Counted from the stretch's first letter, positions 1-11,400 are shown. The stretch: 64,000 bases of DNA from Galeruca laticollis (GCA_963921935.1 OY998175.1:211436655-211500654); one strand, 5' to 3'. Made by a program: numbers and translations. The notes: generated from the letters alone by a model not told the origin.

Positions 1-764
1 CCAGTCATACTTATCCCAAAACTAATTATACAAAAAGCATGGTTACTAAAAACAGGATGGAATGATAAGATACCTACGGAATTAGAAGAAGAATACAAGA
101 ACTGGATAAGTACCATTGCATGTCTTTTACAGAGCAGAATACCACGACGTCTTTCAGATTTTCCGTTAAAAGATTGCGAGACAACGGTACATTTGTTTCA
201 CGATGCAAGCAAAGATGCAAACGCTGGCTGCATTTTTCTACGGACCGAACACAAAGGTAAAGTAAATGTAGGACTTCTTTCTGCAAAAAGTAGAATTGTA
301 CCCATCAAGAGACGGATAACACTTCCTAGACTAGAGCTCTTATAGTTTGTAGACTATACAGTGAAGTCGTAAAATCAGGTCTGCTTGTTGAATGCAAAGA
401 ATATAAAGTGTACTGCTGGACAGACTCCGCTGTAGTATTGGCATGGTTGCAGAGACATAATACCCGGAAAAATTTCGTGACAAATAGGGTAAAAGAAATC
501 TGCAAAAATACCAACAAAGAAGACTGGAAACATTTACCTGGTATTTACAACCCTGCGGATTTACCTTCACGTGGCTGTGACTCGAAGACACTGCTGGAGA
601 CCAGATGGTGGATGGGTCCACAATGGCAATATCAGGAAAAAGGTAAATGGCCAAAAACCATGGTCAACCACACTAAAAAAGAGGAAGAAATCATCAGTAG
701 TGACCAACATAAAAGTGTAGCAGTCAACGTAGACTGTTATACTTCAGTCAGTACAGCAAGATAG
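1..764 (+). pseudogene. BEL/Pao retrotransposon Pol fragment: end of RT region and RNase H
   Basis: The frame open from base 1 to about 343 shows the Pao-type stretch with FHDASKDANAGCIFLR and, later, AKSRIVPIKRRITLPRLELL, which marks the start of the retroelement RNase H. A stop and frameshift near 343-400 break it. It resumes at 408-764 with the second RNase H block (WTDSAVVLAWL) and the NPADLPSRG motif that follows RNase H in BEL/Pao polyproteins. Such a protein would remove RNA from the RNA/DNA hybrid during reverse transcription. The reverse transcriptase catalytic core lies left of the window. The ORF is broken and not functional. Family assignment is by motif and is confident. Confidence 0.85.
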
Positions 765-790
765 TAAGACTCGTTGCAATATCATTTAGA

Positions 791-1208
791 ATGAGTCCTA
801 ACACTAAAAAAATATACAACATACAATCTGTACACATAGGATTTGAAGAATGCAGATATGCAGAAGAAACAATCATAAAACTATTACAGAAGGAAAATTA
901 CATAGAGAAAAATAATATAGATAAAAAACTTATAACTACAATGGAAGAAGGGATTATTAAAGTAAAAACTATATTGCACTGGCCTATAGGTACCATTATA
1001 GACGCCTACACAGGAAAGGATGGATTCACACGAGTTGCTAGAGTTCAGACGGCATCGAATATTGTACCCGCTTGAACTATCTACAGTTTCACAGGAGTGG
1101 CTGGACGTCATACCTGTACCTAGCACAGACAGAGCTGATTCGCAACAACTACCAGGTAATGAGCAAAACTATATTGCACCGGCCCCTTTAGCTTCTACTA
1201 CCAGATAA
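791..1208 (+). pseudogene. BEL/Pao Pol C-terminus fused to pre-integrase linker (integrase core deleted)
   Basis: The first half (791 to about 955) resembles the linker before a BEL/Pao integrase. It then runs directly into a block ending GKDGFTRVARVQTAS, the hallmark of the domain that follows the integrase in BEL/Pao polyproteins (DUF5641-type). The roughly 300-residue integrase core expected between them is absent, so I infer an internal deletion near 955-965. The frame continues to about 1208 as a low-complexity tail. With the upstream RNase H block this is one element on the plus strand, not autonomous. The tail is followed by 130 bp of non-coding DNA up to the LINE insertion. Confidence 0.7.
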
Positions 1209-1419
1209 GGACGGGCAATAAAATTACCATTTAGATTTATGGAATAACTTTATTTTTGTTTTGAGACTCATAACTTATTTTTACGTACTGAAGGATGAGG
1301 CTCTCTGGTATGCTATCGTTTTAAAGGTTGATTAGATTCGATTAGATTTTAACGGGGTTACAGTGCACTGAAACCAAAGGTTTATTGTGCCCCCCCTATC
1401 AAAGCGGTTCTCGCTACTA

Positions 1420-4400
1420 CTACAGCTTGCCTTCCAGTTCCAGGGTTCTAATGAACTCTAGTATTTGGAACGGCTTCAACGAGGTTATATCCTCACTCTT
1501 ACAAGTTTCATGTCCGAAGCATTTCTTGCATTGGCTTGCAATGGCGAGGCAATCCAGAACTAGGTGATCCGGAGTTTCATCCTCCTCCCCACATAATCTA
1601 CACTCGTCAGTTTCTGATAGACCTATTCTCATTAGGTGCTTCCTAAGGCGGCAGTGCCCTGTAAGAAAGCCCGTGAGGAGATGTAGCTTATCTTTACTGA
1701 GGTCCAAATATTTTTTGAATCTAGCAGTGTTAAAGTTTTTTTGGAATGTTCCAACCCTGGAAGGCACCGCCAGAGTGCTTCTCTTTCGGTTTCCTTTTTC
1801 TTCCTAAACTCTTTCTTGTAGGAGCATTTTGCTACACCACAGAAAGGCTCTGCTCCTTTCCTGGCAAGTGTATTGGCCTCTTCATTTCCCATGATTCCCG
1901 AGTGGCCAGGAACCCATACTAAAGAGACCCTGTTATTCTTGCCTAATTCATCAAGATTTCTTCGGTACCCCCATGCCAACTTTGAGTCAATGACATGGGA
2001 GCTCAATGCTTTGATAGCTGCTTGACTATCAGAATGGATCGATATGTCACATTTCTGGTAGTTTCTTTCTAGGTTAATTTCCACGCATCTTTCGATCGCA
2101 AGTATTTCTGCCTGAAAGAGGCTCGGGAAGGAGCCTAACGATAATGAGTATCTAGTGCCAGGCCCAAATACTCCAGCGCCTGCTCCAATGGTGGTTTTCG
2201 AACCATCCGTATACCATCTAATCGTGTTTTCTTTGAGAGTTTGGGCGGTGTATTCCCATTCCCAATCTCTCCTCGTATTTAGCATCGTGGTGAAATTCTT
2301 TTCGATGCTTACTTTCGTGATAATTTCGTCACTAGGAAGATTCGCTGATGAGTTGTATCTTGTCAGAGATGACCAAGCTACCTGATTTTTAATACTCTGA
2401 TTACCTGAACCTTCCTTAGATATTCTAAGAATTGCCTCTTGGGCTGATCTTTCTATCACCAGATGTAGAGGGTTGAGATCTGTAATGATCTCAAGTGCCC
2501 TAATTGGACACGTTCTCATAGCTCCAGTGATGCACACACAGGCAAGCCTTTGAACTTTGTCGAGGGTCTTCCTCGTGCTGTACTGACTTGCTTTTGTGTG
2601 CCAAACTATTGCCCCATACGTAATTGCTGGTCTCACAATAATGGCGTACATCCATCGCAGTATTTTTAGGTTACAGCCCTACCTCTTACCAGCTAGATTT
2701 CAGCACGCCATCAAAGCTCTTATTGCTTTACTAGCAGTTATTTTAACATGCTTATTCCACATAAGCTTACTGTCTAGGGTTATCCCTAGATATTTAACTT
2801 CTGATTTCCATTCTATGATTTCCCCGTTTAAGGATATGGGTTTCATGGCTGGAAGTGTTCTTTTCCGGGTAAATGGAATTACTATGGTCTTGCTTGGGTA
2901 AACGTTTAGCCCCACTGACAAGCACCATTGCTCAATGATTCTGAGGCCCTTTTGTAATAAATCACACAATGTGCTCTCGAACTCTGACTATTAAAACAAT
3001 GTCATCGGCGTAGCCCATACATTCGAAGCCAAGCTCCGTTAGCCTGTAGAGCAACTCATCTACTACGAGGCTCCGTAGAAGGGGAGATATCACTTCCCCT
3101 TGAGGTGTCCCCCGAGTGGCTTTAACTGAGGTGGTTTGATTCCCCACCTGTGTCTCAGCTATCCTCGTTGTTACCAACTCATACATCCATTTTACAATGG
3201 TTTCATTAACTCCTCGCCTTTTTAGTGCTTCTTTGACAGACACATGAGTTGTGTTGTCAAAGGCCCCTGATATATCCAGGAATGCGCACATTGCGATATC
3301 TTTGTTGTTCAGAGTTCTCTGGATGACTTCGGTCAGCTGATACAGAGCCGTCTCAGTTGATCGACGCGCTCTGTAGGCATGCTGACATTTATGAAGTGGC
3401 ATATTCTCCAGATTCTCTGTTCTTATGTAGTTATCTACTACTTTCTCCATCGATTTGAGTAGAAACGATGTAAGACAGATGGGTCTAAAAGATCGGGGAT
3501 CAGTTCCATCTTTTTTCCCTATTTTTGATATGAAGGTTACCCTTGCCCTTCTCCATTTTCTAGGTATTAGACCCATTGCTAGACTGCTTCTTGTAATCTT
3601 CAGCAGGTGAGGAAGAATCTCCTCTATCCCTTGCTGTAGGAGTGCTGGAAATATTCTATCCACTCCTGCTGATTTATATGGTTGAAAGGTACTTATTGCC
3701 CATTCCAACCGTGGTCTGGTAAATATTTTCTTAGCAATGTCCCAATCTTCCTTGCGGGATTTTTTGGTGTAGTTCATTGCTATTTCGGTGCTTGATGCTG
3801 GTTCACTACCTGGGAAGTGGGTTCTAAGAAGAAGAATCGATCGTTCCTCTTCACCTTCCGTGTATGATCCGTCTGGCTTTTTCAGCGACATTGTGGGGTT
3901 AGTTCCCCCATTTGCCATGACCTTTTGTAGTCTGGCCGTTGTGGCCTTCCTAATCTCTTTATTGTACTGAGTAAGCTTCTCAGTGTACCCCTGCCAATTA
4001 CTATCACGTTTGGCTCTATTAAAGAGACGATGGACCCCTTTTCTGTAGTTTGACAGGTTCTCATTCCACCAAGGAGCATCCTTTTCTGAACGAGCTTTCG
4101 AGAGTGGGTAACTGGAATGAAAATCTTCCATTATTGCCTCACTGATCTGTTCGACTCTTTGTTCCAGGTCGTAGTGCGGGTGATTTACCCCATTCACTTC
4201 GACGTATTCCAAATTGTCCTTCAGAGTGGTTTTGTAAAGAGACCAATCAGTATTTTTAGGATTTCGGATTGCAGGAATCGAGGTGGTATTTCCCTCTATC
4301 CTAAATTCGATGATCCTATGGTCGGAAAGTGATGGTTCGCTCATCACCCTCCAATCTGTTAAATTTTTTCTAGCAGCAACATTAACAATTGTTACGTCCA

Positions 4401-4977
4401 GGACCTCTTCTCTTGCTCTCGTGACAAAAGTGGGGGTTGTCCCCACGTTTAAGGTCTCAAGGTTATTTGCTAAGAGATATTCTAATAAACAGTCTCCTTT
4501 TGCGTTGTTATTGGTGCTTCCCCACATGGTATTGTGTGTGTTAGCATCACAACCAATTATAATTGGCAGCCGTCTGTTATTGCTGTGCCTTACTAGCTCT
4601 TGTACCTCTTCTGGCGGTGTCATCGGCCCGTCTCCAGCGATGTAGGAAGAGGCAATGACGATGTCTCGGTCGATACCCCCAATGTTGAGGTGAACCATGA
4701 TTGGAACAAGGTCCCGTGACACGTATTCTGAAACACAAATATATTTTATGTTATTTCTTATGATTACACAGGCACGCGGAGATACTTGCCTTTGATCATA
4801 AATTAATTTAGAATCTTTACATGCCAAACCTTTGATTTGGCCTTCTTTGTTGATCCATGGTTCTTGGATCAGTACAATATCCAGTTTTAGTCTAGCGTAC
4901 AACCTTGCAATCACGGCTGAAGCTCCCTTCGCGTGTTGCAGGTTAATCTGAGATACATTCGTGAATGTGAAGGTGAA
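1420..4977 (-). pseudogene. LINE ORF2: endonuclease, reverse transcriptase, RNase H, CCHC
   Basis: The frame opens after a stop near 4977 and has no clear ATG before the conserved INLQHAKGASAVIARLY block, so the start is uncertain. Domains in order: apurinic-type endonuclease (IQEPW, GCDANTHNTMWGS, SDHRIIEF), reverse transcriptase (FLDISGAFDN, TPQGEVISPLL and catalytic YADD near 3010), RNase H (WYTDGSKTTIGAGAG near 2210, HSDSQAAIKAL, VPGHSGIMGNEEAN) and a C-terminal CRLCGEEDETPDHLVLDC knuckle near 1600. The enzyme would nick target DNA and prime reverse transcription on it. Frameshifts near 2965, 2690 and 1700 break the protein, so this copy cannot make the full enzyme. Confidence 0.85.
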
Positions 4978-5016
4978 TTATTATGGATGAGAGAGGCCGA
5001 GGTACTCAGCCGCTAT

Positions 5017-6042
5017 TCATCCCCCTTCTTCCTCTATCCCTGACCCTCCTCGACCACCATGGCAGTATCTCCCTCGGTAATCGAGCAAGTTTCTTGATCT
5101 CGAGTCAGACTCTCGACCCCCACGCTGCTCTGCCCAATTTCCCGAGATGCAGAGGCAGTCTCCACATTCCCAGTCATTCCAGCAGAGCCGGAGGAGATCT
5201 CGGGCTGACCCAAGGTCAAGCTTTCGCCTTTTCCCCCTTTTCCAGAGGTTCCGGATGTGGAAGGTATCTCCATGTCCGTTGGATCCTCCGCGAAATTCTT
5301 CTTTTTCCCCAGCCCCGAGACAGGGATACGCCCAACCGTTATGGTGACCGGCTTTGGGAAGTCGTCTCCACTTTGAGCCACCAATTCGGGACCTTCCCAA
5401 GAGTTTAATTTCGGAGCTGACCTCATGAGTCAGTCTGCCGATTCTTGTGACCCACAATCCACCAGTATCGTTCGACAACGGAAGTGGATACCTGACACAG
5501 CTCTTCCACCAGAGTATCTTCCAGGTGGAGAGCTGCTCTGCTTTCAGGATGACCCCAGGATAATCCTTGGCATTATTCCCACCCTAAAAGCTTTCTCTGT
5601 TTTGACAGCTACTGCGTAACCAGTGGCTTACCCGGTTACCGTTGCAGTTGTTTTTGATTTCTTGCTTAGAGGCCGCAGCGGAGGAGTAATATGCTCCGGG
5701 CCTCTTTTAAGCTTTGTCTTCCCCGTTGGTGGTTCCTTCCGGGAAGTTGGGCGCTGAATTACCTGCTTTCTGGCCTCTTTAGGGGATAGTCCCTGATTGA
5801 GGAGTCGCAGGTATTTCCGCACCCCTGCTCCACTGAGGCCTTTTCTCAGTGGGTCGTCTATGCCACCCGGTTCTCCCGGTTTTGGGAGGTCGAACAGCAT
5901 ACGACCTTTGTGCCATTTGGCCTTTTTTCCCTGTGTGAAGTGCCCGGATGAAGAGGTGGAGGTTTTCTTCACTACTTTTCCGGTGAAAGTCTTTCTTTTT
6001 CTTTCTCTTTCCATAAGTGGTCCCACGAGAAGCTAGGATCAT
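5017..6042 (-). pseudogene. LINE ORF1 (Gag-like RNA-binding protein), decayed
   Basis: The best block (6026-5628) is basic and contains GGIDDPLRKGLSGAGVRKY followed by LRLLNQGLSPKEARKQV, a stretch typical of ORF1 proteins of insect LINEs with RNase H. After a stop near 5628 the similarity continues in changing frames to about 5034, including DFPKPVTITV near 5350 and a Gly/Ser/Glu-rich tail. It should package the LINE RNA. Several frameshifts and stops make it non-functional. Two overlapping minus frames (5478-5017 and 5426-5034) are pieces of the same decayed gene rather than separate genes. Its 5' untranslated part (about 6045-6560) shows no ORF of interest. Confidence 0.6.
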
Positions 6043-6762
6043 TACGGTCCCCCGCTACAGAGCCCCGCATGCAGAGGTAAGGGGTTCAATACAGTGGAGT
6101 TCTCCCCGGTGTTCCAAGGTCGAAACCAGTGAGGACTATTCTTCTATATAGCCACGCATTATTTGGCCTGGTTTCCCACCTTGACTTTAGGTTTTTAATG
6201 AGGTTGTCTCCTCTTGGTCCGGGCAGTAAAGCCAAGACCCCCACCCCCTCATCCCACTGGCCCGCGAGACTTGACCACAGGCAGCCAAGAGACATTGGTA
6301 TAACAGGTGATTTCGAGGTAAGCTCGAAATTTCACCCGGCATAGTAACCCTGTGTGCAATCCCTTAGCCACGATATTACAGCTGGGACAGGTAAAGTTGG
6401 TCCGCGGCAGGGTATTCGAGGGCTGCCAGTTGAGTTTTTAGACACAACCAGCTCCAGGTATTTCCCCGCATACCTCCTCCTCATATAAAATCATTTCAGA
6501 GGCCCTTCTCCTATCCGCCACCTGGAGACGCGCCGGGTTGGTACTTCACCCCCTCCACATCAATAAATATCCCGACGAACAGCGATGAACTACGTACATA
6601 TCTACTGAAGTGGACCCAGTATAAACTATTTATGTAACTTTTATTTTAGAATTATTACTGTTAGAAATATGACCTATGTTATATGAACATATTATGAGGT
6701 AATAGGTAACTTAACAACCTCTGTACTCGTTATTACCTAACTTGTTTTGCCCTTGGGAGTGA

Positions 6763-7130
6763 TGTTATGAATTTGTTTATACTTGGTAACAAGTCCTTAG
6801 GATTGAATTGAGATTTTTTTTGACAGATGTCAGTCTATAAAAAGAGATCCAATAAATCTTAGAACGAAGAAGCCGCGTTTCAATCAAGAAACATAAATGA
6901 TCACCGTGTTTGATAAATATTTCGAGACAAGCACGGCTCTAGCACAATAGTGTTACAGAGTGTGCGCGATACAGGGATAGACAGAAAGTGACACCGGCGT
7001 TAGCGCGAAGCGATTATACTTAGCAGTACACACGATTACAATCGTTTCGAGACAAGTGAAGTCTTATTCAGTCGTGTCGTGCATCGGTCTAAATTCACAC
7101 GCGATTTTGTGTTTTGCATATGAATAGTAC
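6763..7130 (+). repeat. Probable BEL/Pao 3' LTR (right end uncertain)
   Basis: A purine-rich tract (CCTTGGGAGTGA, 6751-6762) is followed by TGTTATGAATTTG, the pattern of a polypurine tract next to the start of a 3' LTR. Within it are a TATA-like CTATAAAAAGAG (about 6835) and AATAAA (about 6852). The word TTTCGAGACAAG occurs twice (about 6918 and 7045). I infer it is the 3' LTR of the BEL/Pao element whose pol ends at 1208, separated by the LINE. No matching 5' LTR is in the window, so the right boundary is a guess. From 7131 to 7475 the DNA is AT-rich and I see nothing in it. Confidence 0.4.
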
Positions 7131-7571
7131 TTGTATTTTTATCTAATAATAATATACGCTACATTTTTGTAATGATTTGCTATCAATAATCTTTAAAAAA
7201 ATCAACATTTAAAAAATAAAATTATAAAATAATTTGTTTGTCTGATATATTAATTTAATTATAGTTTTATGTCAAATATTACAATAAATGTAGCATCATT
7301 AATGCAATAAAATGTATGGTTTTCCATTATCCAACTCCTGTTCGTTAAATTGCTCTTATGAATAAATTACAATAAAATTATTTTTTGAATGAAACGTGTT
7401 CAACAAAATGTTTCTTTTGTACTTTAAATCCTGCAAATCTGTCGATAATGGCTGGCGGTACGAAAGCAATATTTTTTGTCAATAATGACATATCGTATAC
7501 AAATCCTTAACGTTAGTTGTCAAATATTTATTTTAATAATAGTACGGAATATATTATCATTGAACCTGGAA

Positions 7572-9266
7572 ATGCCTCACGTGTGCCATTTATCTTCCGA
7601 GACAACACAATCTATATTTACATTCGAAGGAATTCACAGGTTCAAATTACAAAGGTTCATTTTGAATTTCACATTAGTATCGCAAAATAATCCATATTGT
7701 GCCCTCTACTTCAAGAGTGAGAATCAAATCAAGAATGAAAAGCTTAGACAATTATCTAAATATCCATACATAATTCACCCGTTAAGTTCCTTCAGGCAAT
7801 TATATGAATTTTGGCTTGTAATCCTTTATGCAATGGTAGTAATAATCAAACCGTTTGATGTCGGTATTAGAGATGGTCGTTCAGGATCCTGTCCAGCTCC
7901 CGAAGATTTCAAGTATAATGATCGTGACTTTAATTTTCGTTCTTACGCAATACTTTCTACAATAGTGGACGTACTCTGTTGGATCGATATAATAATGCAG
8001 TTTATCACTGGATTCGAAGATCAAGAGAGGAAGTTCATCGAGCTCCGACCAAGTAGCATTGCTAAAAGGTACATTTTTGGCCCATTCTTTCTCATTGATA
8101 TGTTCAACATTTTACCAAGATTTACACTAAGATGCTTCATGGAAAAACCTCCTTTAGACATATTGGGATTACAAAATATTTTCTGTTTAACAAAAGGAAT
8201 TCGTTTCTTTTCTTTACTGAATAAGTCATCTCGAGTGTTTGTGTATCTAGGTGTAACGTCAAAAGTAGTATTGATAGCTATCTATTACCTTATAATAACT
8301 TTATTTATTATACATTACATCACAATGGTTAATATAGGAATGATACGCACCGTACGAGTCTATTTTGGATATGGAAATTGTGTGAAAGTAATAAAACATG
8401 AACAGAAAGCTTTTCTAGGAACTTACGTGAAATATATGTTCAGAACATCAGCTTACGTATTGGCTACTTCCCTTCCTTCAAAATTCTACAAAAATATGGA
8501 AACCGAAGAGAATTTTGTCCTTGGTGCATCTTACATTATTGGAAAATTATACATCATCATATCCTGGACGATCATTGCGACAAATATTCTACAAACACGC
8601 TCAAAGTATTTGAAATATCAAATGTTAATCGGTCAAGTTCAAGAGTACATGAAAAACAGAAACGTTCCCTACGAATTGAAACAAAAAATTTTACAACATT
8701 ACAAATTCAAATATCAAGGGAAATATTTTCAGGAAAACTTAGTAACGTACCTAATATCAAACCAACTGAGAAAGGAGATTAAACTACATTTATGTAGTTC
8801 TTTCATGGATAAAGTAAAGGTTTTTAACGATCTTTCGGTAGAAGATGTGAATGAAGTAACAAAAGTACTTATACCTGAGATTATTCTAGCATCAGATATA
8901 ATTTGTCAAGCGGGAACCGAGGGAGATTGTATGTATTTTATAGCTAGTGGTACGGTTGCGGTATATACCCCTTCTGGACAAGAAGTGTGTCATATTCAAG
9001 ATGGAGGATATTTTGGAGAGCTCGGTCTTCTATTAAAATCGACCATCCGGCCATTGACTATCATTGCGATTGAGCATTGTAAAATTTATAAAATGACTAA
9101 AGCAGATGTTGAAAAAACTTTATTTAAGAACAAAGCCGTATATAATAAAATTAGATTACATGCAAAAAGACTTCTACTAAAAGCTGAAAAATTGGAAGAA
9201 GAATATATGATAGACTTGATGTCGGAACGTTATAGTCGAAATTCGTCGAACCTGAAATCAAACTAA
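7572..9266 (+). CDS. HCN/CNG-like ion channel subunit, intronless, atypical pore
   Basis: The frame is open from 7476 (596 codons); I prefer the ATG at 7572, where MPHVCHL begins like other insect HCN-like proteins, giving 564 residues. Numbered from 7476, helices S1 to S6 lie near residues 110-127, 158-178, 199-214, 237-260, 262-285 and 350-372. A C-linker (373-460) and a cyclic-nucleotide-binding domain (460-545, YFGELGLLL near 512-520) follow. It should be a plasma-membrane channel subunit. S4 has few basic residues, and where HCN channels carry CIGYG there is ATSLPSK, so a potassium filter is not visible. The frame is intact and has no introns. It could be a divergent channel, a regulatory subunit or a retrocopy. 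A possible poly(A) signal lies at 9428. Confidence 0.85.
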   Translation: MPHVCHLSSETTQSIFTFEGIHRFKLQRFILNFTLVSQNNPYCALYFKSENQIKNEKLRQLSKYPYIIHPLSSFRQLYEFWLVILYAMVVIIKPFDVGIRDGRSGSCPAPEDFKYNDRDFNFRSYAILSTIVDVLCWIDIIMQFITGFEDQERKFIELRPSSIAKRYIFGPFFLIDMFNILPRFTLRCFMEKPPLDILGLQNIFCLTKGIRFFSLLNKSSRVFVYLGVTSKVVLIAIYYLIITLFIIHYITMVNIGMIRTVRVYFGYGNCVKVIKHEQKAFLGTYVKYMFRTSAYVLATSLPSKFYKNMETEENFVLGASYIIGKLYIIISWTIIATNILQTRSKYLKYQMLIGQVQEYMKNRNVPYELKQKILQHYKFKYQGKYFQENLVTYLISNQLRKEIKLHLCSSFMDKVKVFNDLSVEDVNEVTKVLIPEIILASDIICQAGTEGDCMYFIASGTVAVYTPSGQEVCHIQDGGYFGELGLLLKSTIRPLTIIAIEHCKIYKMTKADVEKTLFKNKAVYNKIRLHAKRLLLKAEKLEEEYMIDLMSERYSRNSSNLKSN

Positions 9267-9450
9267 TAGCTTAGCAATTTTCCTAGTTTTACGGTTTATC
9301 ATTATTATATTTTTTATTATATATACATTCCACTTGTTATTAAATACTATTATCCCATTAACGCCCGTATATTTTTTTTTAGAAAATTCTTGTGTTTTTT
9401 GAAGTGAATGAGCCTAGACCTCATTTCAATAAAATCCCTCTAATCCATAT
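9267..9450. other. 3' flank of the channel gene; left duplication of gypsy insertion
   Basis: AT-rich non-coding DNA with an AATAAA at 9428-9433 in the orientation of the channel gene. The last four bases (ATAT, 9447-9450) match the ATAT at 24827-24830, so this flank was once continuous with the sequence beginning at 24831. Confidence 0.6.
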
Positions 9451-9725
9451 TGTAATGTTATAAACTGCTTTTTCCCGCTGGTCGGTCCTTTATATATTAG
9501 TGCCTTTTTTACTAGATAGTTCTAGATTGCAGCTTACACAAAAACAATCGGCTCTGGAATTTTCAAGGTAAGACTGGTCAAAAAAACAATGTCTAGATAA
9601 GATAGTCACAAAAAAATAGTAAACAGTTCTAAGAAATCCCTGCGCATCCGCCATAATTTTATCTTTCATACATGGCTTAGACAGAGTCGGATTCAGCGAC
9701 TACACCAGTGTACTGTTTCGTAACA
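9451..9725 (-). repeat. 3' LTR of the minus-strand gypsy copy (internally shortened)
   Basis: It starts (minus strand) at 9725 with TGTTACGAAACAG and ends at 9451 with ACATTACA. It matches the LTRs at 40654-41132, 46090-46546 and 55399-55923 over its first half, but lacks about 200 bp of the second half, joining AGCGGG directly to a short AACATTACA end. Confidence 0.75.
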
Positions 9726-10126
9726 TTACCCCCTCCTTAAATGGAAGTTCCTCCTGGAACATTTGTGTAGCCGAGAAAGGATGTTTGAATCGGCAACTGG
9801 CCCCATTTCTACACTTTCCGATCTTATGGAAATAACAGGGCACCGTCTTCATCGGATACTGATAACGGGGGTTATATAGCTGCAAATTAATATCTGGACA
9901 CCGGTATCTTGGAATATCATCTCTACCATGTTTCTGATTACTCGCCAATCCAAATGGTTACTCGCTATCTTAGGCTATCTTCACGCTGGATTGCAACACA
10001 TGGTCGCGTAGAAGACGTACCGCGAATTGTGTTTCAGTCTCAGTGTGTTGCCAGGGGCTGAAATCTGGTCTTCAAGTTTTTCTAATTGCCCGAACTTCTT
10101 TCGAAAGACGGTTGCCAACCCTCTTG
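9700..10126 (-). pseudogene. Gypsy Pol tail: C-terminal half of macro domain plus CCCH zinc finger
   Basis: Minus-strand frames 10126-9981 and 9948-9700 match the C-terminus of the polyprotein at 45075-46112. The macro-domain part keeps RGLATVFRKKFGQLEKLEDQ, but about 70 nt are missing after RYV, removing the segment with the conserved VTK lysine. The second frame retains the finger with spacing C-x7-C-x5-C-x3-H (CYFHKIGKCRNGASCRFKH). The N-terminal half of the macro domain lies on the far side of the 8.8-kb insertion (18900-19110). The gene is dead, but it shows that the macro and CCCH modules are a property of the family rather than of one copy. Confidence 0.75.
10121..10126. repeat. 6-bp target-site duplication CTCTTG (left copy)
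   Basis: CTCTTG precedes the AGTAAAGGAG terminus at 10127, and the same six bases occur at 18900-18905, right after the other terminus. Removing the element and one copy restores alignment with the intact gypsy relative (minus strand of about 45620-45645). Confidence 0.85.
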
Positions 10127-10309
10127 AGTAAAGGAGCAGCACTGATTCGGGCTCATTCCTTATGTAAATTAACATGGGAAACCGCCAAGGTCCATCGTGG
10201 TAATTTTTGACGCAATTTCAATCTGAGCATGCATCAAGGCGGCCGGATGAACAGGCGGATGGCCTATGGGTGGTTACCGATAGGAAGAAGTTTCCAGAGG
10301 GTTTACAAG

Positions 10310-10790
10310 AAGTAGAAGAAGTCTCTAGATGGTTAGCAAGTAATGACGGTGGCGTCTACGGGGGTTATGCGAAAAGTAAGTGTGTATGTTGTTACGTGTA
10401 TAAGGTATCTAGAGGGTGGTTTAGAAGAAGGGAAGGAGTTTTTAAGGGTAGCGTCTACGGGGATTACGTAAATAAGGGTGTATACAAGAACGGGGGCGTC
10501 AATCATGAAGCGGCCGTGGGGGTCGCTCTTATCAGTTTGCGGCTACGGGGTTATTCAAAAAGTTCTCACGCGTTTGGCCCGGGCCAATTGCCAAAATTTT
10601 TGGGGGTCGCTCTTATCAGTTTGCGGCTACGGGGGTTATGCAAAAAGTAAATAAGTGTGTATGTTGTTACGTGTATAAGGAATCTAGAGGGTGGTTTAGA
10701 AGAAGCGAAGGGGTTTTAAGGGTAGCGTCTACGGGGATTACGCAAGTAAGGGTGTATACAAGAACGGGGGTTATGCAAAATCTATCATCG
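10310..10790. repeat. Minisatellite block with ~135-bp unit (outer)
   Basis: Tandem and partly deleted copies of a unit containing AAGGGTAGCGTCTACGGGG, GTGTATACAAGAACGGGGG and TTATGCAAAAAGTAAATAAG. The unit leaves reading frames open (10207-10650), which I regard as a by-product of the repeat. Related copies occur at 11660-12075 and, inverted, at 17030-17450 and 18310-18680. Confidence 0.75.
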
Positions 10791-10984
10791 TCGTCATTAA
10801 CCTACATTATCCAATAGGTGTCGGTAATACAGTTACCTTGCCATCTATCGTAGTCATTGCCATAACGGCGCTAACAACTATTTGTTATTCACCAGAGTGC
10901 CAAAACGGCCGTGGATAGCTGAGGTAGCGAATCTACTTTTCCCGTATACTGCGCATGTTTTCCGTTACATATAGGCCTAAAAGA

Positions 10985-11400
10985 CACATTTCGACGATCT
11001 GCGCACGTGCTAAAAGGCATTTCTCCATATCTCTGTTATTATTTGTCGGATTGGAGTCTAATAAACGCCAATATGATTGTTCGAATATTATCGTATACAG
11101 GATGTACGAAAAAAGATGCCATTAGGGCACTAGCACATATCTCTACTATTATTGGTCAGATTGAAGTCAAATAAACGTTATTATATTTGTTAGATTATTA
11201 TCGTATACAGGATGTGCAAAAGAGATGCCAATAGGGCACTAGCACATATCTCTGCTATTATTGGTCAGATTGAAGTCGATCAAACGTTATTATATTTGTT
11301 AGATTATTATCGTACACAGGATGTGCAAAAGAGATGCCATTAGGGCACTAGCACATATATCTGCTATTATTGGTCATATTGAAGTCGATCAAACGCGTTG
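10985..11400. repeat. Tandem array of ~113-bp units inside the left inverted repeat
   Basis: About four units, each with ATCGTATACAGGATG, GATGCCATTAGGGCACTAGC and TATTATTGGTCAGATTGAAG; the first is the most diverged. The inverted equivalent is at 17710-18110. One further unit, in the opposite direction, lies at the inner border of the repeat (12165-12245). Confidence 0.75.

Larger units (their letters stand above)
1340..6560 (-). mobile_element. Non-LTR retrotransposon (LINE) with APE, RT and RNase H, I-group-like, minus strand
   Basis: A nearly complete LINE reads right to left: 5' region and ORF1 (about 6560-5017), ORF2 (about 4977-1420), then a short 3' UTR ending in a small repeated tail (TCTAATCGAATCTAATC type, near 1330-1345). 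RNase H in ORF2 places it with the I, LOA or R1-like groups rather than Jockey or RTE. The 5' end is approximate, set where ORF1-like and GC-richer sequence stops. It lies between a BEL/Pao pol fragment and a probable BEL/Pao LTR in the opposite orientation, so it probably inserted into that element. No clear target-site duplication was found. Confidence 0.8.

Noticed and set aside
4283..4645. 120-codon plus ORF opposite the LINE endonuclease
   Set aside because: Antisense shadow of ORF2.
5017..5478. 153-codon minus ORF overlapping the LINE ORF1 tail
   Set aside because: Shadow frame of the decayed ORF1; Arg/Gly-rich composition comes from the GC-rich sequence.
10207..10650. 147-codon ORF in the left inverted repeat
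   Set aside because: Made mostly of minisatellite units; kept as a repeat only.
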